Of a DNA stretch of 64,000 bases, positions 35,897-44,176 are shown one piece after another; positions within the stretch are counted from its first letter, which is position 1; every line of letters begins with the position of its first letter. This stretch comes from Pseudomonas sp. B28(2017). GTDB taxonomy: Bacteria; Pseudomonadota; Gammaproteobacteria; Pseudomonadales; Pseudomonadaceae. Location of the stretch: the NCBI RefSeq assembly GCF_002113025.1, contig NZ_NEJH01000001.1, forward strand, positions 1 to 64,000, read 5' to 3'. The notes under the pieces are model-generated. The model saw only the letters and a list, made by a program, of their open reading frames with translations. It did not search any database and had not been told where the DNA came from. A program made the position numbers and the translations under genes.

Positions 35897-36088
35897 TCAG
35901 TTGGTGCGAGCGGTGTCGGTGCGATCGACGCTGTCGGTAGCGACATTGGCCGCGTCAGTGCGGCTGTCGCCAGCGGCGTTGCTTTGCGCGGTGAAGGCGG
36001 CGGAACCGGTGCGGTCGTAACCGTCGGCGGCGAAGGTATTGACCGCCAGTACAGAGAGGGTCAGGGCGAGAATCAGTCTGGTGTTCAT
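35897..36088 (-). CDS. Small secreted Asp/Thr-rich protein
   Basis: A 63-residue protein with a clear signal peptide (MNTRLILALTLSVLAVNTFA, cleavage before ADG), leaving about 43 residues rich in Asp, Thr, Ala and Asn with repeated DRT/SRTDAA/DRTDTA words. GGAG lies 10 bases before the ATG at 36088. Similar short exported proteins occur in pseudomonads, but I cannot give a function. It has its own terminator, so it is probably a single-gene unit. Confidence 0.7.
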   Translation of the reverse strand: MNTRLILALTLSVLAVNTFAADGYDRTGSAAFTAQSNAAGDSRTDAANVATDSVDRTDTARTN

Positions 36089-36208
36089 GGTGGTTACTCC
36101 AGGTTCAGTTTGCACATCGCGTTGAATTGATCAGGCGGGTGCAGGATGAGTCCTGGGCATTAACCACTGATTAGGACTGCCGAATTCTCTTGAGACCGAG
36201 TCGCGGCC

Positions 36209-36280
36209 TTCGCGAGCAGGCTCGCTCCCACAAAGGTCTGGTGTACGCAGATCCAATGTGGGAGCGAGCCTGCTCGCGAT
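36209..36280. repeat. REP doublet after the MHS transporter gene
   Basis: TTCGCGAGCAGGCTCGCTCC, about 24 bases, then TGTGGGAGCGAGCCTGCTCG. It lies between the transporter's stop and the small secreted gene and may act as the transcript end. Confidence 0.85.
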
Positions 36281-36311
36281 AGGGCCATAACAGCCACCCT
36301 CAATGTAACTG

Positions 36312-37631
36312 TCAGTCCGTCACGATCCGCGAATGCTTGCGGGTGTCTTTCATGGTGGCGTACACCAGCAACGACACGGCAATACACGCGGTGACATACC
36401 AGTAGTAACCGGTTTCCATGCCGATGCTCTTGAACCACAGCGCGATGTATTCGGCGGTGCCGCCGAAGATCGATACGGTCAGTGCGTACGGCAGGCCCAC
36501 GCCCAGAGCGCGAATTTCGGTCGGGAACAGCTCGGCTTTCACCACGGCGTTGATCGAGGTGTAGCCGCTGACGATGATCAGCGCCGCCATGATCAGGAAG
36601 AACGCACCCCACCAGGTCGTAATGGTGTGCAGGGTGGTGAGGATCGGCACGGTGAACAGGGTTCCCAGGATGCCGAAGGCAATCAGGATCGGCCGGCGAC
36701 CGATTTTATCCGACAGCCCGCCGATGACCGGTTGCAGGCACATGAACAGGAACAGCGTGGCGGCGGAAATGGTGGTGGAGTCGGAAATGCTCATGCCGAC
36801 GGTGTTCACCAGGTATTTCTGCATGTACGTGGTGTAGGTGTAGAACGCCAGGGTACCGCCCATGGTCAGGCCGACCACGGTCATCAGTTCCTTGGGGTGA
36901 CGCAGCAAGGTGCGCATCGCGCTTTCCTTGGCTTTTTCCTTCTTGGTGAACGACTCGGTCTCTTCCATGCCGCGACGCAGGTACAACGCAACCACGGCAC
37001 ACAGCGCGCCGATGGCGAACGGGATGCGCCAGCCCCAGGCGTACAGCTCTTCGGTGGTGAGGATCTGCTGAAGGATGATCAGCACGGCCAGGGCGATGAG
37101 CTGACCGGAAATCAGGGTCACGTACTGGAAACTGGAGTAGAAGCCGCGACGGTCCTTGGTCGCCATCTCACTGAGATAAGTGGCGGAGGTGCCGTATTCG
37201 CCACCCACCGACAGGCCTTGCAGCAGGCGCGCGAACACCAGCAGGATCGGCGCACCGATACCGATGGTTTCGTAACCCGGGCTCAGGGCGATCAGCAGGG
37301 AGCCGAAGCACATCAGGTACACCGAGGCCATCAGTGCACGTTTGCGACCGGCACGGTCAGCGTACAGGCCCATCAGCCAGCCACCGATCGGGCGCATCAA
37401 AAAGCCCACGGCGAAAATCGCAGCGGTGTTCATCAGCTGTGCGGTTGAAGAACCGGCAGGGAAAAAGGTCTTGGCAAAGTACAGCGAGAAGGCGGCATAG
37501 ACGTACCAGTCATACCACTCGACCATGTTGCCGACGGAACCGCTGAAGATCGATTTGATGCGACTGGCAGTGGTCCGTTCTTTGACCGGCGCGGCGGCCG
37601 ACCCAAGGGGCAGGGTATTGGAGTTATCCAT
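36312..37631 (-). CDS. MHS-family dicarboxylate (alpha-ketoglutarate type) symporter
   Basis: A 439-residue, 12-TM major facilitator of the metabolite:H+ symporter family. Marks are SVGNMVEWYDWYVYAAFSLYFA (about 32-53), GLYADRAGRKRALMASVYLM (motif A, about 88-107) and RLLQGLSVGGEYGTSATYLSEM (about 140-161). It is close to KgtP/PcaT-type importers and, by memory, to PA5530, a C5-dicarboxylate transporter controlled by MifS/MifR. Upstream are a sigma-54 promoter and two palindromic sites, and beyond them a DctD-type activator, so regulated uptake of alpha-ketoglutarate or a similar acid is the best reading. An AAGGA sequence precedes the ATG. Confidence 0.85.
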   Translation of the reverse strand: MDNSNTLPLGSAAAPVKERTTASRIKSIFSGSVGNMVEWYDWYVYAAFSLYFAKTFFPAGSSTAQLMNTAAIFAVGFLMRPIGGWLMGLYADRAGRKRALMASVYLMCFGSLLIALSPGYETIGIGAPILLVFARLLQGLSVGGEYGTSATYLSEMATKDRRGFYSSFQYVTLISGQLIALAVLIILQQILTTEELYAWGWRIPFAIGALCAVVALYLRRGMEETESFTKKEKAKESAMRTLLRHPKELMTVVGLTMGGTLAFYTYTTYMQKYLVNTVGMSISDSTTISAATLFLFMCLQPVIGGLSDKIGRRPILIAFGILGTLFTVPILTTLHTITTWWGAFFLIMAALIIVSGYTSINAVVKAELFPTEIRALGVGLPYALTVSIFGGTAEYIALWFKSIGMETGYYWYVTACIAVSLLVYATMKDTRKHSRIVTD

Positions 37632-37694
37632 TGAAGGATCCTTCGTTTAGTTGTTTTTGTGGAGCGCGTGCGAACGCGGCCTGATGGGGCTATA

Positions 37695-37709
37695 GCAGGA
37701 GCTGTGCCA
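37695..37709 (-). promoter_or_regulatory. Sigma-54 promoter of the MHS transporter
   Basis: Minus strand TGGCAC-AGCTC-CTGC at 37709-37695, with the invariant GG (-24) and GC (-12) at the right spacing; consensus TGGCAC-N5-TTGC. Transcription would start near 37683, about 50 bases before the start codon. A sigma-54 activator gene is the next gene upstream. Confidence 0.82.
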
Positions 37710-37749
37710 AGGGGGAGAAGGCTGGTTTAGAGGGGTTGGGGGGAATTGA

Positions 37750-37767
37750 TGAGCGGAAATCCGCTTA
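37750..37767. promoter_or_regulatory. Upstream activator site 1 (palindrome)
   Basis: TGAGCGGAAATCCGCTTA, a near-perfect palindrome (AGCGGA / TCCGCT), centred about 50 bases upstream of the -24 element. It shares TGAGCGGAAA with the second site. Confidence 0.7.
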
Positions 37768-37781
37768 TCTGAAAGGAGGGG

Positions 37782-37799
37782 TGAGCGGAAAGTTGCTCA
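37782..37799. promoter_or_regulatory. Upstream activator site 2 (palindrome)
   Basis: TGAGCGGAAAGTTGCTCA, palindromic at its ends (TGAGC / GCTCA), centred 32 bases (about three helical turns) from site 1. Two such in-phase sites are what a dimeric sigma-54 activator would use. Confidence 0.7.
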
Positions 37800-37834
37800 T
37801 TCTGTTTGGTTTTTTTGGTGTCTGTTCTGGCCAC

Positions 37835-37894
37835 ATCGCGAGCAGGCTCGCTCCCACAGTTGATCGGTTCACTCCGAACCATTGTGGGAGCGAG
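37835..37894. repeat. REP doublet, right arm truncated
   Basis: ATCGCGAGCAGGCTCGCTCC and, after about 27 bases, TGTGGGAGCGAG, which stops there instead of continuing with CCTGCTCG. It lies between the activator gene's stop and the upstream activator sites. Confidence 0.75.
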
Positions 37895-37901
37895 ACAGAC
37901 G

Positions 37902-39227
37902 CTACAAAAACATCTCCCTGCTCAACCCATGCCGCTGCATCTTTTCATTGAAGGTCCGGCGCGGCAGTTGCAGTTCTTCGAGCACCGCTTTCACATCGCC
38001 CTTGTGCCGGGTCAGCGCCGCGCGCAGGCATTGCGCTTCGAACGCTTCCTGCTGCGCTGCCAGTGACTGGCCAGGCTCGATGCCCAAGGGTTCCGGCTCG
38101 CCGAGCCCCAATACCTGACGCTCGGCGACGTTCGCCAGTTCGCGCACATTGCCTGGCCAGTCGTGGCTCAATAAATGGCTCAGCTGTGGACCGCTCAAGG
38201 GTGGCAAGGTCCGCCCCAGGCGTTCGGCAGCGTTGCGGGCAAACGATTCGTAGAGCAAGGGGATGTCCTCGCGCCGGTCGCGCAGCGGCAGTAAGCGCAA
38301 CTCGGCGACGTTCAAACGATAGGCCAGGTCCTCGCGAAAACGTCCGGCCCGCGCTTCGTCGAGCAGGTCCGGTTTGGTCGCGGCGATGATGCGCAAATCC
38401 ACGCGGATACTCTGGTTAGATCCCAGTCGCTCAAGCTTTTGCTCCTGTAGCACCCGCAACAGTTTCACCTGCTGGGCCAGCGGCATGCTTTCGATTTCAT
38501 CGAGAAACAGTGTGCCGCCGTCGGCGTACTCCAGTTTGCCAATGCGCTTGCCGGACGCCCCGGTGAACGCGCCACTCTCGTGACCGAACAGCTCGGCCTC
38601 GAACAATTGCTCGGGGATGGCCGCACAGTTGAGTGCGACAAAGGGCTTGTCGGCCCGCGGCCCGAACTCGTGCAGGCAACGCGCAACCAGTTCCTTGCCG
38701 CTGCCGGTTTCACCGCGAATCAGCACATTGACTGGCAGTGCTGCCAGGTCCAGCACCTGCCGACGCAGGGTCTGCAAACCCCGGGACACGCCGAGCAGCG
38801 TGGCATCCAGTTTGGCGCGGTTGTCCGCCTGCTCGTGCAGCGCACGGTTTTCCAGCACCAGCCGGCGCTTGTCGAGGGCGCGGCGCAGGCTGCCGAGCAG
38901 GGTTTCCGGGCTGAAGGGTTTTTCGAGGAAATCGTAGGCACCGTCGCGCATGGCCTCGACGGCCATCGGCACATCGCCGTGGCCGGTCAACAGGATCACC
39001 GGCAAATCGGCATCCCGGCGTTGCACCTCGGCCAGCAGTTCCAGGCCGGTCATGCCGGGCATGCGCACATCGCTGAGAATCACCCCGGCAAAGTGCCTGG
39101 GCAATTGCGCCAGGCATTCATCGGCGCGGCTGAACAACTGCACCTCGAAACCCGACAGGCTCAACCATTGCTCGACGGCACTGCGGATGCTGCTTTCGTC
39201 GTCGACCACCATCACTGAGTTCAGCAT
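37902..39227 (-). CDS. Sigma-54-dependent response regulator (DctD/MifR type)
   Basis: A 441-residue activator. Receiver domain about 1-120 with phosphoacceptor D53 (LSDVRMPG) and K103; AAA+ domain about 145-380 with Walker A GETGSGKE (172-179) and the sigma-54-contact motif GAFTGA (219-224); Fis-type HTH at the end (GDVKAVLEELQLPRRTFNEKM). The start overlaps the kinase stop by 7 bases. It should activate sigma-54 promoters after phosphorylation, and the first gene downstream, the MHS transporter, has such a promoter with paired palindromic sites. Similar systems control C4- or C5-dicarboxylate uptake. Confidence 0.92.
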   Translation of the reverse strand: MLNSVMVVDDESSIRSAVEQWLSLSGFEVQLFSRADECLAQLPRHFAGVILSDVRMPGMTGLELLAEVQRRDADLPVILLTGHGDVPMAVEAMRDGAYDFLEKPFSPETLLGSLRRALDKRRLVLENRALHEQADNRAKLDATLLGVSRGLQTLRRQVLDLAALPVNVLIRGETGSGKELVARCLHEFGPRADKPFVALNCAAIPEQLFEAELFGHESGAFTGASGKRIGKLEYADGGTLFLDEIESMPLAQQVKLLRVLQEQKLERLGSNQSIRVDLRIIAATKPDLLDEARAGRFREDLAYRLNVAELRLLPLRDRREDIPLLYESFARNAAERLGRTLPPLSGPQLSHLLSHDWPGNVRELANVAERQVLGLGEPEPLGIEPGQSLAAQQEAFEAQCLRAALTRHKGDVKAVLEELQLPRRTFNEKMQRHGLSREMFL

Positions 39228-40987
39228 GGCTCCTGCACCTCCAGGTCGATGGGCAAGGTCACGGTAAACACGGCACCTTTGTCATGATTGTCGGCACTCA
39301 GGCGCCCGCCGGATTCGTGAACGATGGCAAACGATACGGCCAGACCGATACCCAGGCCATCGCCCACCGGTTTGGTGGTGAAGAACGGATCGAAGACCTT
39401 GGGCAGGTTCTCTTCGGCGATACCGCCACCGTTGTCGATCACGCTCAGGCGCCACAATTGCTCGTCGGCTTCGAGGCGGATTTCCAGGCGTTTGCAGGGT
39501 TTGTCATGCATCGCATCGAGGGCGTTGCGCAGCAGATTGATCAGCACCTGTTCCAGACGAATCGCATCGCCGCGCACCCAGGCCGGACGGGTCAGGTGCA
39601 ACACTGTGCTGACCTGTTCGTCGCGCAACCTTGTGTCGAGCAGTTGCAGCGACTGGTCCACCACCGCCGCCAGGTCCAGGCGTTCACGCAAACCGCTGGG
39701 GCTCTTGCGAGCAAAGGTTTTCAGGTGGCCGGTGAGGGCCGCCATACGGGTGAGCATCTCATCCACCGGTTTGAGCGCCTTGTAGGCGTCGTCGACGCGG
39801 CCGTTGTCGAGCAGCAGGCGCAAGGTCGCCAGCTGCATGCGCTGGGCGGTGAGCGGTTGGTTGATCTCATGGGCCAGGGCGGCGGACATCTGCCCCAGTG
39901 CCGCGAGTTTGGCCGACTGCACCAGACCCTCCTGGGCGGTGCGCAGGTCACGGGTACGCTCTTGTACAAGCTGTTCGAGTTCTTCGCGACTGCGCTGGCG
40001 CAGTTTTGCCAGGCGCCAGCGCTGGTTGAGAAACAGCAGCAGGAACACCAGGGTCAGCCATAGCCCGGCCGCGGCGAGCGCCGCGTTGCGGCTGTCTTCG
40101 AAGGCGACTTGCGGGCGACGCAGCAGGTGCAGGGTCCAGCCCTCGGCACTCAGCGGCAGGGATTCCCACAGGTAATCCGCCTTGCCGTCCGGACCATCGA
40201 CCCGAGCCAGGTCACTGTTGTCGTCGAAACGCCGCAACGATTGAAACTCAAGCGGCATCAGCGGTTGCTTGTCGTACTGACGGGTGGTCTTGAGTTCGGC
40301 ATGATCGCTGTCGCTCAGCGGCTTGAGCAGTCGGTAGCGCCAGCCCGGCTGGTTGGCGATGAAAATGATCCCGCGCGCATCGCTGACCAACAGTGTGTCG
40401 CTGCCCTGACGCCACTCGCGCTCCAGTTCAGGAAACTCCAGTTTCACCACCATGGCGCCGAGGAACTGGCCATCGTCATCGCTGACCGCGCTGGAGAGGA
40501 AGTAACCGGGAATCCCGCTGGTCACACCCACCGCATAAAAACGCCCGGTGCCCTGGGTTCGGGTCTGGTTGAAGTAGGGGCGGAACGCGTAGTTGTGACC
40601 GACATAGCTGCTCGGCAGGCGCCAGTTGCTGGCCGCGATGGCCAGGCCGTTGCGGTCGAGCAATTCCAGGGTCGAGGATTGGGCAGCGCCGTTGATCTTT
40701 TCCAGTTTGCGGTTCAACGCATCCTGCTGCTCGGGGCTCACCGTACCCCTGAGTGCCGAGCGCAGCTCCGGATCCAGCGCCAGTACAGCGGGCAGGGCAC
40801 GATAACGTTCGATCAAGGTATGCAGGGAAGTGGCGTATAGGGCCAATTGCTGATTGGCACGGGCGGCGTCTTCGACCATTGACTGGCGCACGGCGTGGCG
40901 CATGGCCAGGGTCGCGGCGATGGCGGCGCCGGCGATGATCAACAGGGTGTAGAGCGTCAGGCGCAGGGATCGAGATGACTCAAACAT
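39221..40987 (-). CDS. Sensor histidine kinase (DctB/MifS type)
   Basis: A 588-residue inner-membrane kinase. TM1 about 10-30, a periplasmic double-Cache-like sensor about 35-295, TM2 about 303-320, a coiled linker, the dimerisation/phosphoacceptor helix with H373 in LAHEINQPL, and an ATPase domain with [16 protein letters not shown] and [13 protein letters not shown]. The fold and length match DctB. It probably senses an external dicarboxylate and phosphorylates the regulator encoded after it (7-base overlap). The ATG at 40987 was chosen because the sequence upstream runs through a REP element and is not coding. Confidence 0.9.
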   Translation of the reverse strand: MFESSRSLRLTLYTLLIIAGAAIAATLAMRHAVRQSMVEDAARANQQLALYATSLHTLIERYRALPAVLALDPELRSALRGTVSPEQQDALNRKLEKINGAAQSSTLELLDRNGLAIAASNWRLPSSYVGHNYAFRPYFNQTRTQGTGRFYAVGVTSGIPGYFLSSAVSDDDGQFLGAMVVKLEFPELEREWRQGSDTLLVSDARGIIFIANQPGWRYRLLKPLSDSDHAELKTTRQYDKQPLMPLEFQSLRRFDDNSDLARVDGPDGKADYLWESLPLSAEGWTLHLLRRPQVAFEDSRNAALAAAGLWLTLVFLLLFLNQRWRLAKLRQRSREELEQLVQERTRDLRTAQEGLVQSAKLAALGQMSAALAHEINQPLTAQRMQLATLRLLLDNGRVDDAYKALKPVDEMLTRMAALTGHLKTFARKSPSGLRERLDLAAVVDQSLQLLDTRLRDEQVSTVLHLTRPAWVRGDAIRLEQVLINLLRNALDAMHDKPCKRLEIRLEADEQLWRLSVIDNGGGIAEENLPKVFDPFFTTKPVGDGLGIGLAVSFAIVHESGGRLSADNHDKGAVFTVTLPIDLEVQEPC

Positions 40988-41046
40988 GCAGGGCTTACAC
41001 AAGGAATACGGAGGGGGTCGCACGATAACATGAGCGACTTGGCCCT

Positions 41047-41162
41047 TGTAGGAGCGAGCCTGTCTCCGGGCGGCGTTCCGACGATGGAAGTCAACGATAA
41101 CGCGGGGCACCAGACAGCCCGTGTCGTCCATGCGTTCTTCGCGAGCAGGCTCGCTCCTACAG
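41047..41162. repeat. Long REP doublet with structured interior
   Basis: TGTAGGAGCGAGCCTGTCTCC, then GGCGGCGTTCCGACGATGGA, AACGATAACG, and the inverted TTCGCGAGCAGGCTCGCTCC. It lies between the fumarase gene and the kinase gene. Confidence 0.8.
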
Positions 41163-41180
41163 GAGGGATGAGCGGGCAAT

Positions 41181-41213
41181 AAAAAGGCGACAGGGTTATC
41201 CCTGTCGCCTTTT
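41181..41213 (-). terminator. Rho-independent terminator of the fumarase gene
   Basis: AGGCGACAGGG, loop TTAT, CCCTGTCGCCT, flanked by A and T runs. It lies 18 bases after the stop and is symmetric, so it works in both directions. Confidence 0.92.
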
Positions 41214-41231
41214 CCGGAGCAGTCCAAGCGC

Positions 41232-42755
41232 TTACTGCACTTCCACCGCCAGGCTTTCACTGATCTTTTTCTGCCAGATGGCAGGACCGGTGATGTGTAC
41301 GGACTCGCCCTTGCTGTCGACCGCAACGGTGACCGGCATGTCCTTGACCTCGAACTCGTAGATCGCTTCCATGCCCAGTTCGGCGAACGCCAGAACCTTG
41401 GACTTCTTGATCGCCTGGGCAACCAGGTAAGCGGCGCCGCCGACGGCCATCAGGTACACGGCCTTGCTGTCCTTGATCGCTTCGATCGCGGTCGGGCCGC
41501 GCTCGGATTTGCCGATCATGCCCAGCAGGCCAGTCTGCTCGAGGATCTGACGGGTGAACTTGTCCATCCGCGTCGCGGTGGTAGGACCTGCCGGGCCAAC
41601 CACTTCGTCACCGACCGGATCGACCGGGCCGACGTAGTAGATGAAGCGACCCTTGAGGTCAACCGGCAGGGTTTCGCCCTTGTTCAGCATCTCGACCATG
41701 CGCTTGTGCGCGGCATCGCGGCCGGTGAGCATCTTGCCGTTGAGCAGGACGGTTTCACCCGGCTTCCAGCTCTGCACTTCTTCCGGGGTCAGGGTGTCGA
41801 GGTTGACGCGACGGGCCGACGGACCGGCTTCCCAGACGATTTCCGGGTAGGCGTCCAGCGGTGGCGCTTCCAGCGAGGCCGGGCCGGAACCGTCGAGCAC
41901 GAAGTGCGCGTGACGGGTGGCGGCGCAGTTCGGGATCATGCACACCGGCAGGGAGGCGGCGTGGGTCGGGTAGTCCATGATCTTCACGTCGAGCACGGTG
42001 GTCAGGCCTCCGAGGCCCTGGGCGCCGATGCCCAACTGGTTGACCTTCTCGAACAGCTCCAGGCGCATTTCTTCAATGCGGTTCTGCGGACCACGGGCCT
42101 TGAGCTCGTGAATGTCGATGGACTCCATCAACACTTCCTTGGCCATCACCGCGGCTTTCTCGGCGGTGCCGCCGATGCCGATGCCGAGCATGCCCGGTGG
42201 GCACCAGCCGGCACCCATGGTCGGAACGGTCTTCAGGACCCAGTCGACGATAGAGTCGGACGGGTTGAGCATGGCCATCTTCGACTTGTTCTCGGAACCG
42301 CCGCCCTTGGCCGCCACGTCCACTTCCACGGTGTTACCCGGAACGATGGAGTAGTGGATAACGGCCGGGGTGTTGTCCTTGGTGTTCTTGCGAGCGCCCG
42401 CCGGGTCGGCGAGGATCGAAGCACGCAGGACGTTTTCCGGCAGATTGTAGGCGCGACGCACGCCTTCGTTGATCATGTCGTCCAGGCCCATGGTGGCGCC
42501 ATCCCAGCGCACGTCCATGCCCACGCGGACAAACACGGTCACGATACCGGTGTCCTGGCAGATCGGGCGGTGGCCGGTGGCGCACATGCGCGAGTTGATC
42601 AGGATCTGTGCCATCGAGTCGCGGGCCGCTGGCGACTCTTCGCGCAGGTAGGCCTCGTGCATCGCCTGGATGAAATCCACGGGGTGGTAGTAGGAAATGA
42701 ACTGCAGGGCGTCGGCAACGCTCTGAATCAGGTCGTCTTGCTTGATCACGGTCAT
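41232..42755 (-). CDS. fumA: Class I (iron-sulfur) fumarate hydratase
   Basis: Cytoplasmic TCA-cycle enzyme converting fumarate to L-malate with an oxygen-sensitive [4Fe-4S] cluster. 507 residues with the alpha-type N-terminal and beta-type C-terminal regions of class I fumarases fused in one chain. C66 in RPICQDTG is the expected first cluster ligand; others are likely in CMIPNCAATRHAHF and the later Cys-poor region. The ATG at 42755 begins MTVIKQDDLI; ten codons further upstream are non-family. It fits PAO1 PA4333 by position (recalled). A perfect 12-base inverted repeat in the leader (42792-42835) may affect expression. Confidence 0.93.
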   Translation of the reverse strand: MTVIKQDDLIQSVADALQFISYYHPVDFIQAMHEAYLREESPAARDSMAQILINSRMCATGHRPICQDTGIVTVFVRVGMDVRWDGATMGLDDMINEGVRRAYNLPENVLRASILADPAGARKNTKDNTPAVIHYSIVPGNTVEVDVAAKGGGSENKSKMAMLNPSDSIVDWVLKTVPTMGAGWCPPGMLGIGIGGTAEKAAVMAKEVLMESIDIHELKARGPQNRIEEMRLELFEKVNQLGIGAQGLGGLTTVLDVKIMDYPTHAASLPVCMIPNCAATRHAHFVLDGSGPASLEAPPLDAYPEIVWEAGPSARRVNLDTLTPEEVQSWKPGETVLLNGKMLTGRDAAHKRMVEMLNKGETLPVDLKGRFIYYVGPVDPVGDEVVGPAGPTTATRMDKFTRQILEQTGLLGMIGKSERGPTAIEAIKDSKAVYLMAVGGAAYLVAQAIKKSKVLAFAELGMEAIYEFEVKDMPVTVAVDSKGESVHITGPAIWQKKISESLAVEVQ

Positions 42756-42791
42756 GAGTCGCGCTCCTCTAAAAGACGGGAACATTCAATT

Positions 42792-42835
42792 AAGGTGCTT
42801 GCAGCTTGGGTGCATCGGTCGGTTGCAAGCACCTT
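42792..42835 (-). promoter_or_regulatory. Strong hairpin in the fumarase leader
   Basis: AAGGTGCTTGCA (42792-42803) and TGCAAGCACCTT (42824-42835) form a perfect 12-base stem around a 20-base loop, 37 bases before the fumarase start codon. A second stem, GGCGCGG/CCGCGCC, lies near 42871-42893. They could be an mRNA structure, an operator or a terminator for something upstream. No ligand-binding RNA was recognised. Confidence 0.5.
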
Positions 42836-43057
42836 TCAAGGCACGCCGGGCATGCTGGCGCGACGCTAAAAAGGCGCGGCAGTATACCGCGCCTCGCGGA
42901 CCGGCACACGCGCCGACAGTCAATCGTTGGTCGCATAAGCTCCTGCAACCGAGACGACCTTGCCCATGCCGAAAATTGAATGGTCATTTATCGGTCACGC
43001 CACTAAAGTGACATATGGTCTGTAGAGTAGGACGCTCTGTCAGTCTCCTTTCATTTG

Positions 43058-44176
43058 GTGAATCAACGATTGACCCATAACGCCATCCAGCGCCTGTTGC
43101 TCAAACGTTTCGCCCTGGCGGCCGGCACCTATGCCCTGGCATTGCTGTTGCTTTGGCTGGCGTTTTTTACCGGTCACTACGACGCGCCGCTTACCAGTGT
43201 CGTCATTGGCAGCGTACTGGTAGTGGCCAGCCAGGCCATCCTGTTCGTGGTGTTCTACCGCGGCTACAACCTGCGCTTCGCCGACCCCAGCCTGACCGAG
43301 GCGCAAGTGTTGCTGGGGCTGGGCTGGCAAACCTGGCTGATCGCCCATCTGGACGAAGCCCGGGGCGCGTTTCTGGTGTTTTACGTGCTGATCCTGCTGT
43401 TCGGCCTGTTCCATCTGTCACGCCGGTCTTTTGTACGATGTGCGTTACTGGTGTTTTTCAGTTTCAGTGCGATCACGTTGTGGGAGGGCTACCACTTCCA
43501 GCTGCCTGACCCGGCCATGGCGGTGTTGCAGGTTTGTGTGCTGTTCATCGTACTGGTGTGGCTGGTGCTGTATGCCCGCCATGTCCAGGCCTCGCGACAG
43601 CGTATGCGTCAGCGGCGTTTTGCGTTGCAGGCGCACCAGGACACGTTGCGCGGGATGATGCGTCAGCTCGAAGACCTGGTGGCCACCGACGAGCTCACCG
43701 GTCTGTTCAATCGCCGGCATTTCCTGCGCCTGGCTTCCCGCGAGTTGAAAGCCATGGACGCGGGTGTCGTGCATGGCCTGGCGTTGATCGACCTTGACCA
43801 TTTCAAGCGCATCAACGACCTGCACGGCCATGCCGCCGGCGATCAGGTGCTGCAAGCCTTTGCCGGCGTTGCCACCGCGTGCCTGCGCGACGGTGACGTT
43901 CTGGCTCGCTATGGCGGCGAAGAGTTCGTGCTGCTGCTGCCCGATTGTGATGCCGACAGTCTGACTTCGTGCTGCGAACGGCTGCGCATCGCATTCACCG
44001 ATGTCGAGATGATCGGGCTGAATGTGCGCAACCTGAGCCTGTCCGCCGGCATGACCCTGCTGGAACCGGGCGACGACCTCGATGATGCCCTGCAACAGGC
44101 CGATCAGGCGCTCTATCGCGCCAAACGTGATGGCCGCAACCGATGCGCGGCAGCGTGGGAGAACGTCGATGCCTGA
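43058..44176 (+). CDS. sadC: Membrane diguanylate cyclase SadC
   Basis: Makes cyclic di-GMP from two GTP and so favours surface attachment. About 372 residues: five hydrophobic segments (about 18-38, 46-67, 103-121, 124-143, 153-173) and a C-terminal GGDEF domain with an intact GGEEF (286-290) and an inhibitory RxxD site, RDGD (277-280), five residues before it. The start is uncertain: GTG at 43058, TTG at 43055 or TTG at 43070 are in frame, and no clear Shine-Dalgarno is seen. The stop overlaps the next gene by 8 bases. The name rests on the membrane-GGDEF layout and on synteny with PA4332-PA4331 (recalled). In P. aeruginosa, SadC opposes BifA, whose gene is also in this window. Confidence 0.82.
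   Translation: MNQRLTHNAIQRLLLKRFALAAGTYALALLLLWLAFFTGHYDAPLTSVVIGSVLVVASQAILFVVFYRGYNLRFADPSLTEAQVLLGLGWQTWLIAHLDEARGAFLVFYVLILLFGLFHLSRRSFVRCALLVFFSFSAITLWEGYHFQLPDPAMAVLQVCVLFIVLVWLVLYARHVQASRQRMRQRRFALQAHQDTLRGMMRQLEDLVATDELTGLFNRRHFLRLASRELKAMDAGVVHGLALIDLDHFKRINDLHGHAAGDQVLQAFAGVATACLRDGDVLARYGGEEFVLLLPDCDADSLTSCCERLRIAFTDVEMIGLNVRNLSLSAGMTLLEPGDDLDDALQQADQALYRAKRDGRNRCAAAWENVDA

Noticed and set aside
41295..42869. A 524-codon open frame on the plus strand, opposite the fumarase gene
   Set aside because: Antisense to a clear class I fumarase in the mirrored frame, as GC-rich coding DNA often gives. His/Gly/Val-rich product with no domain.
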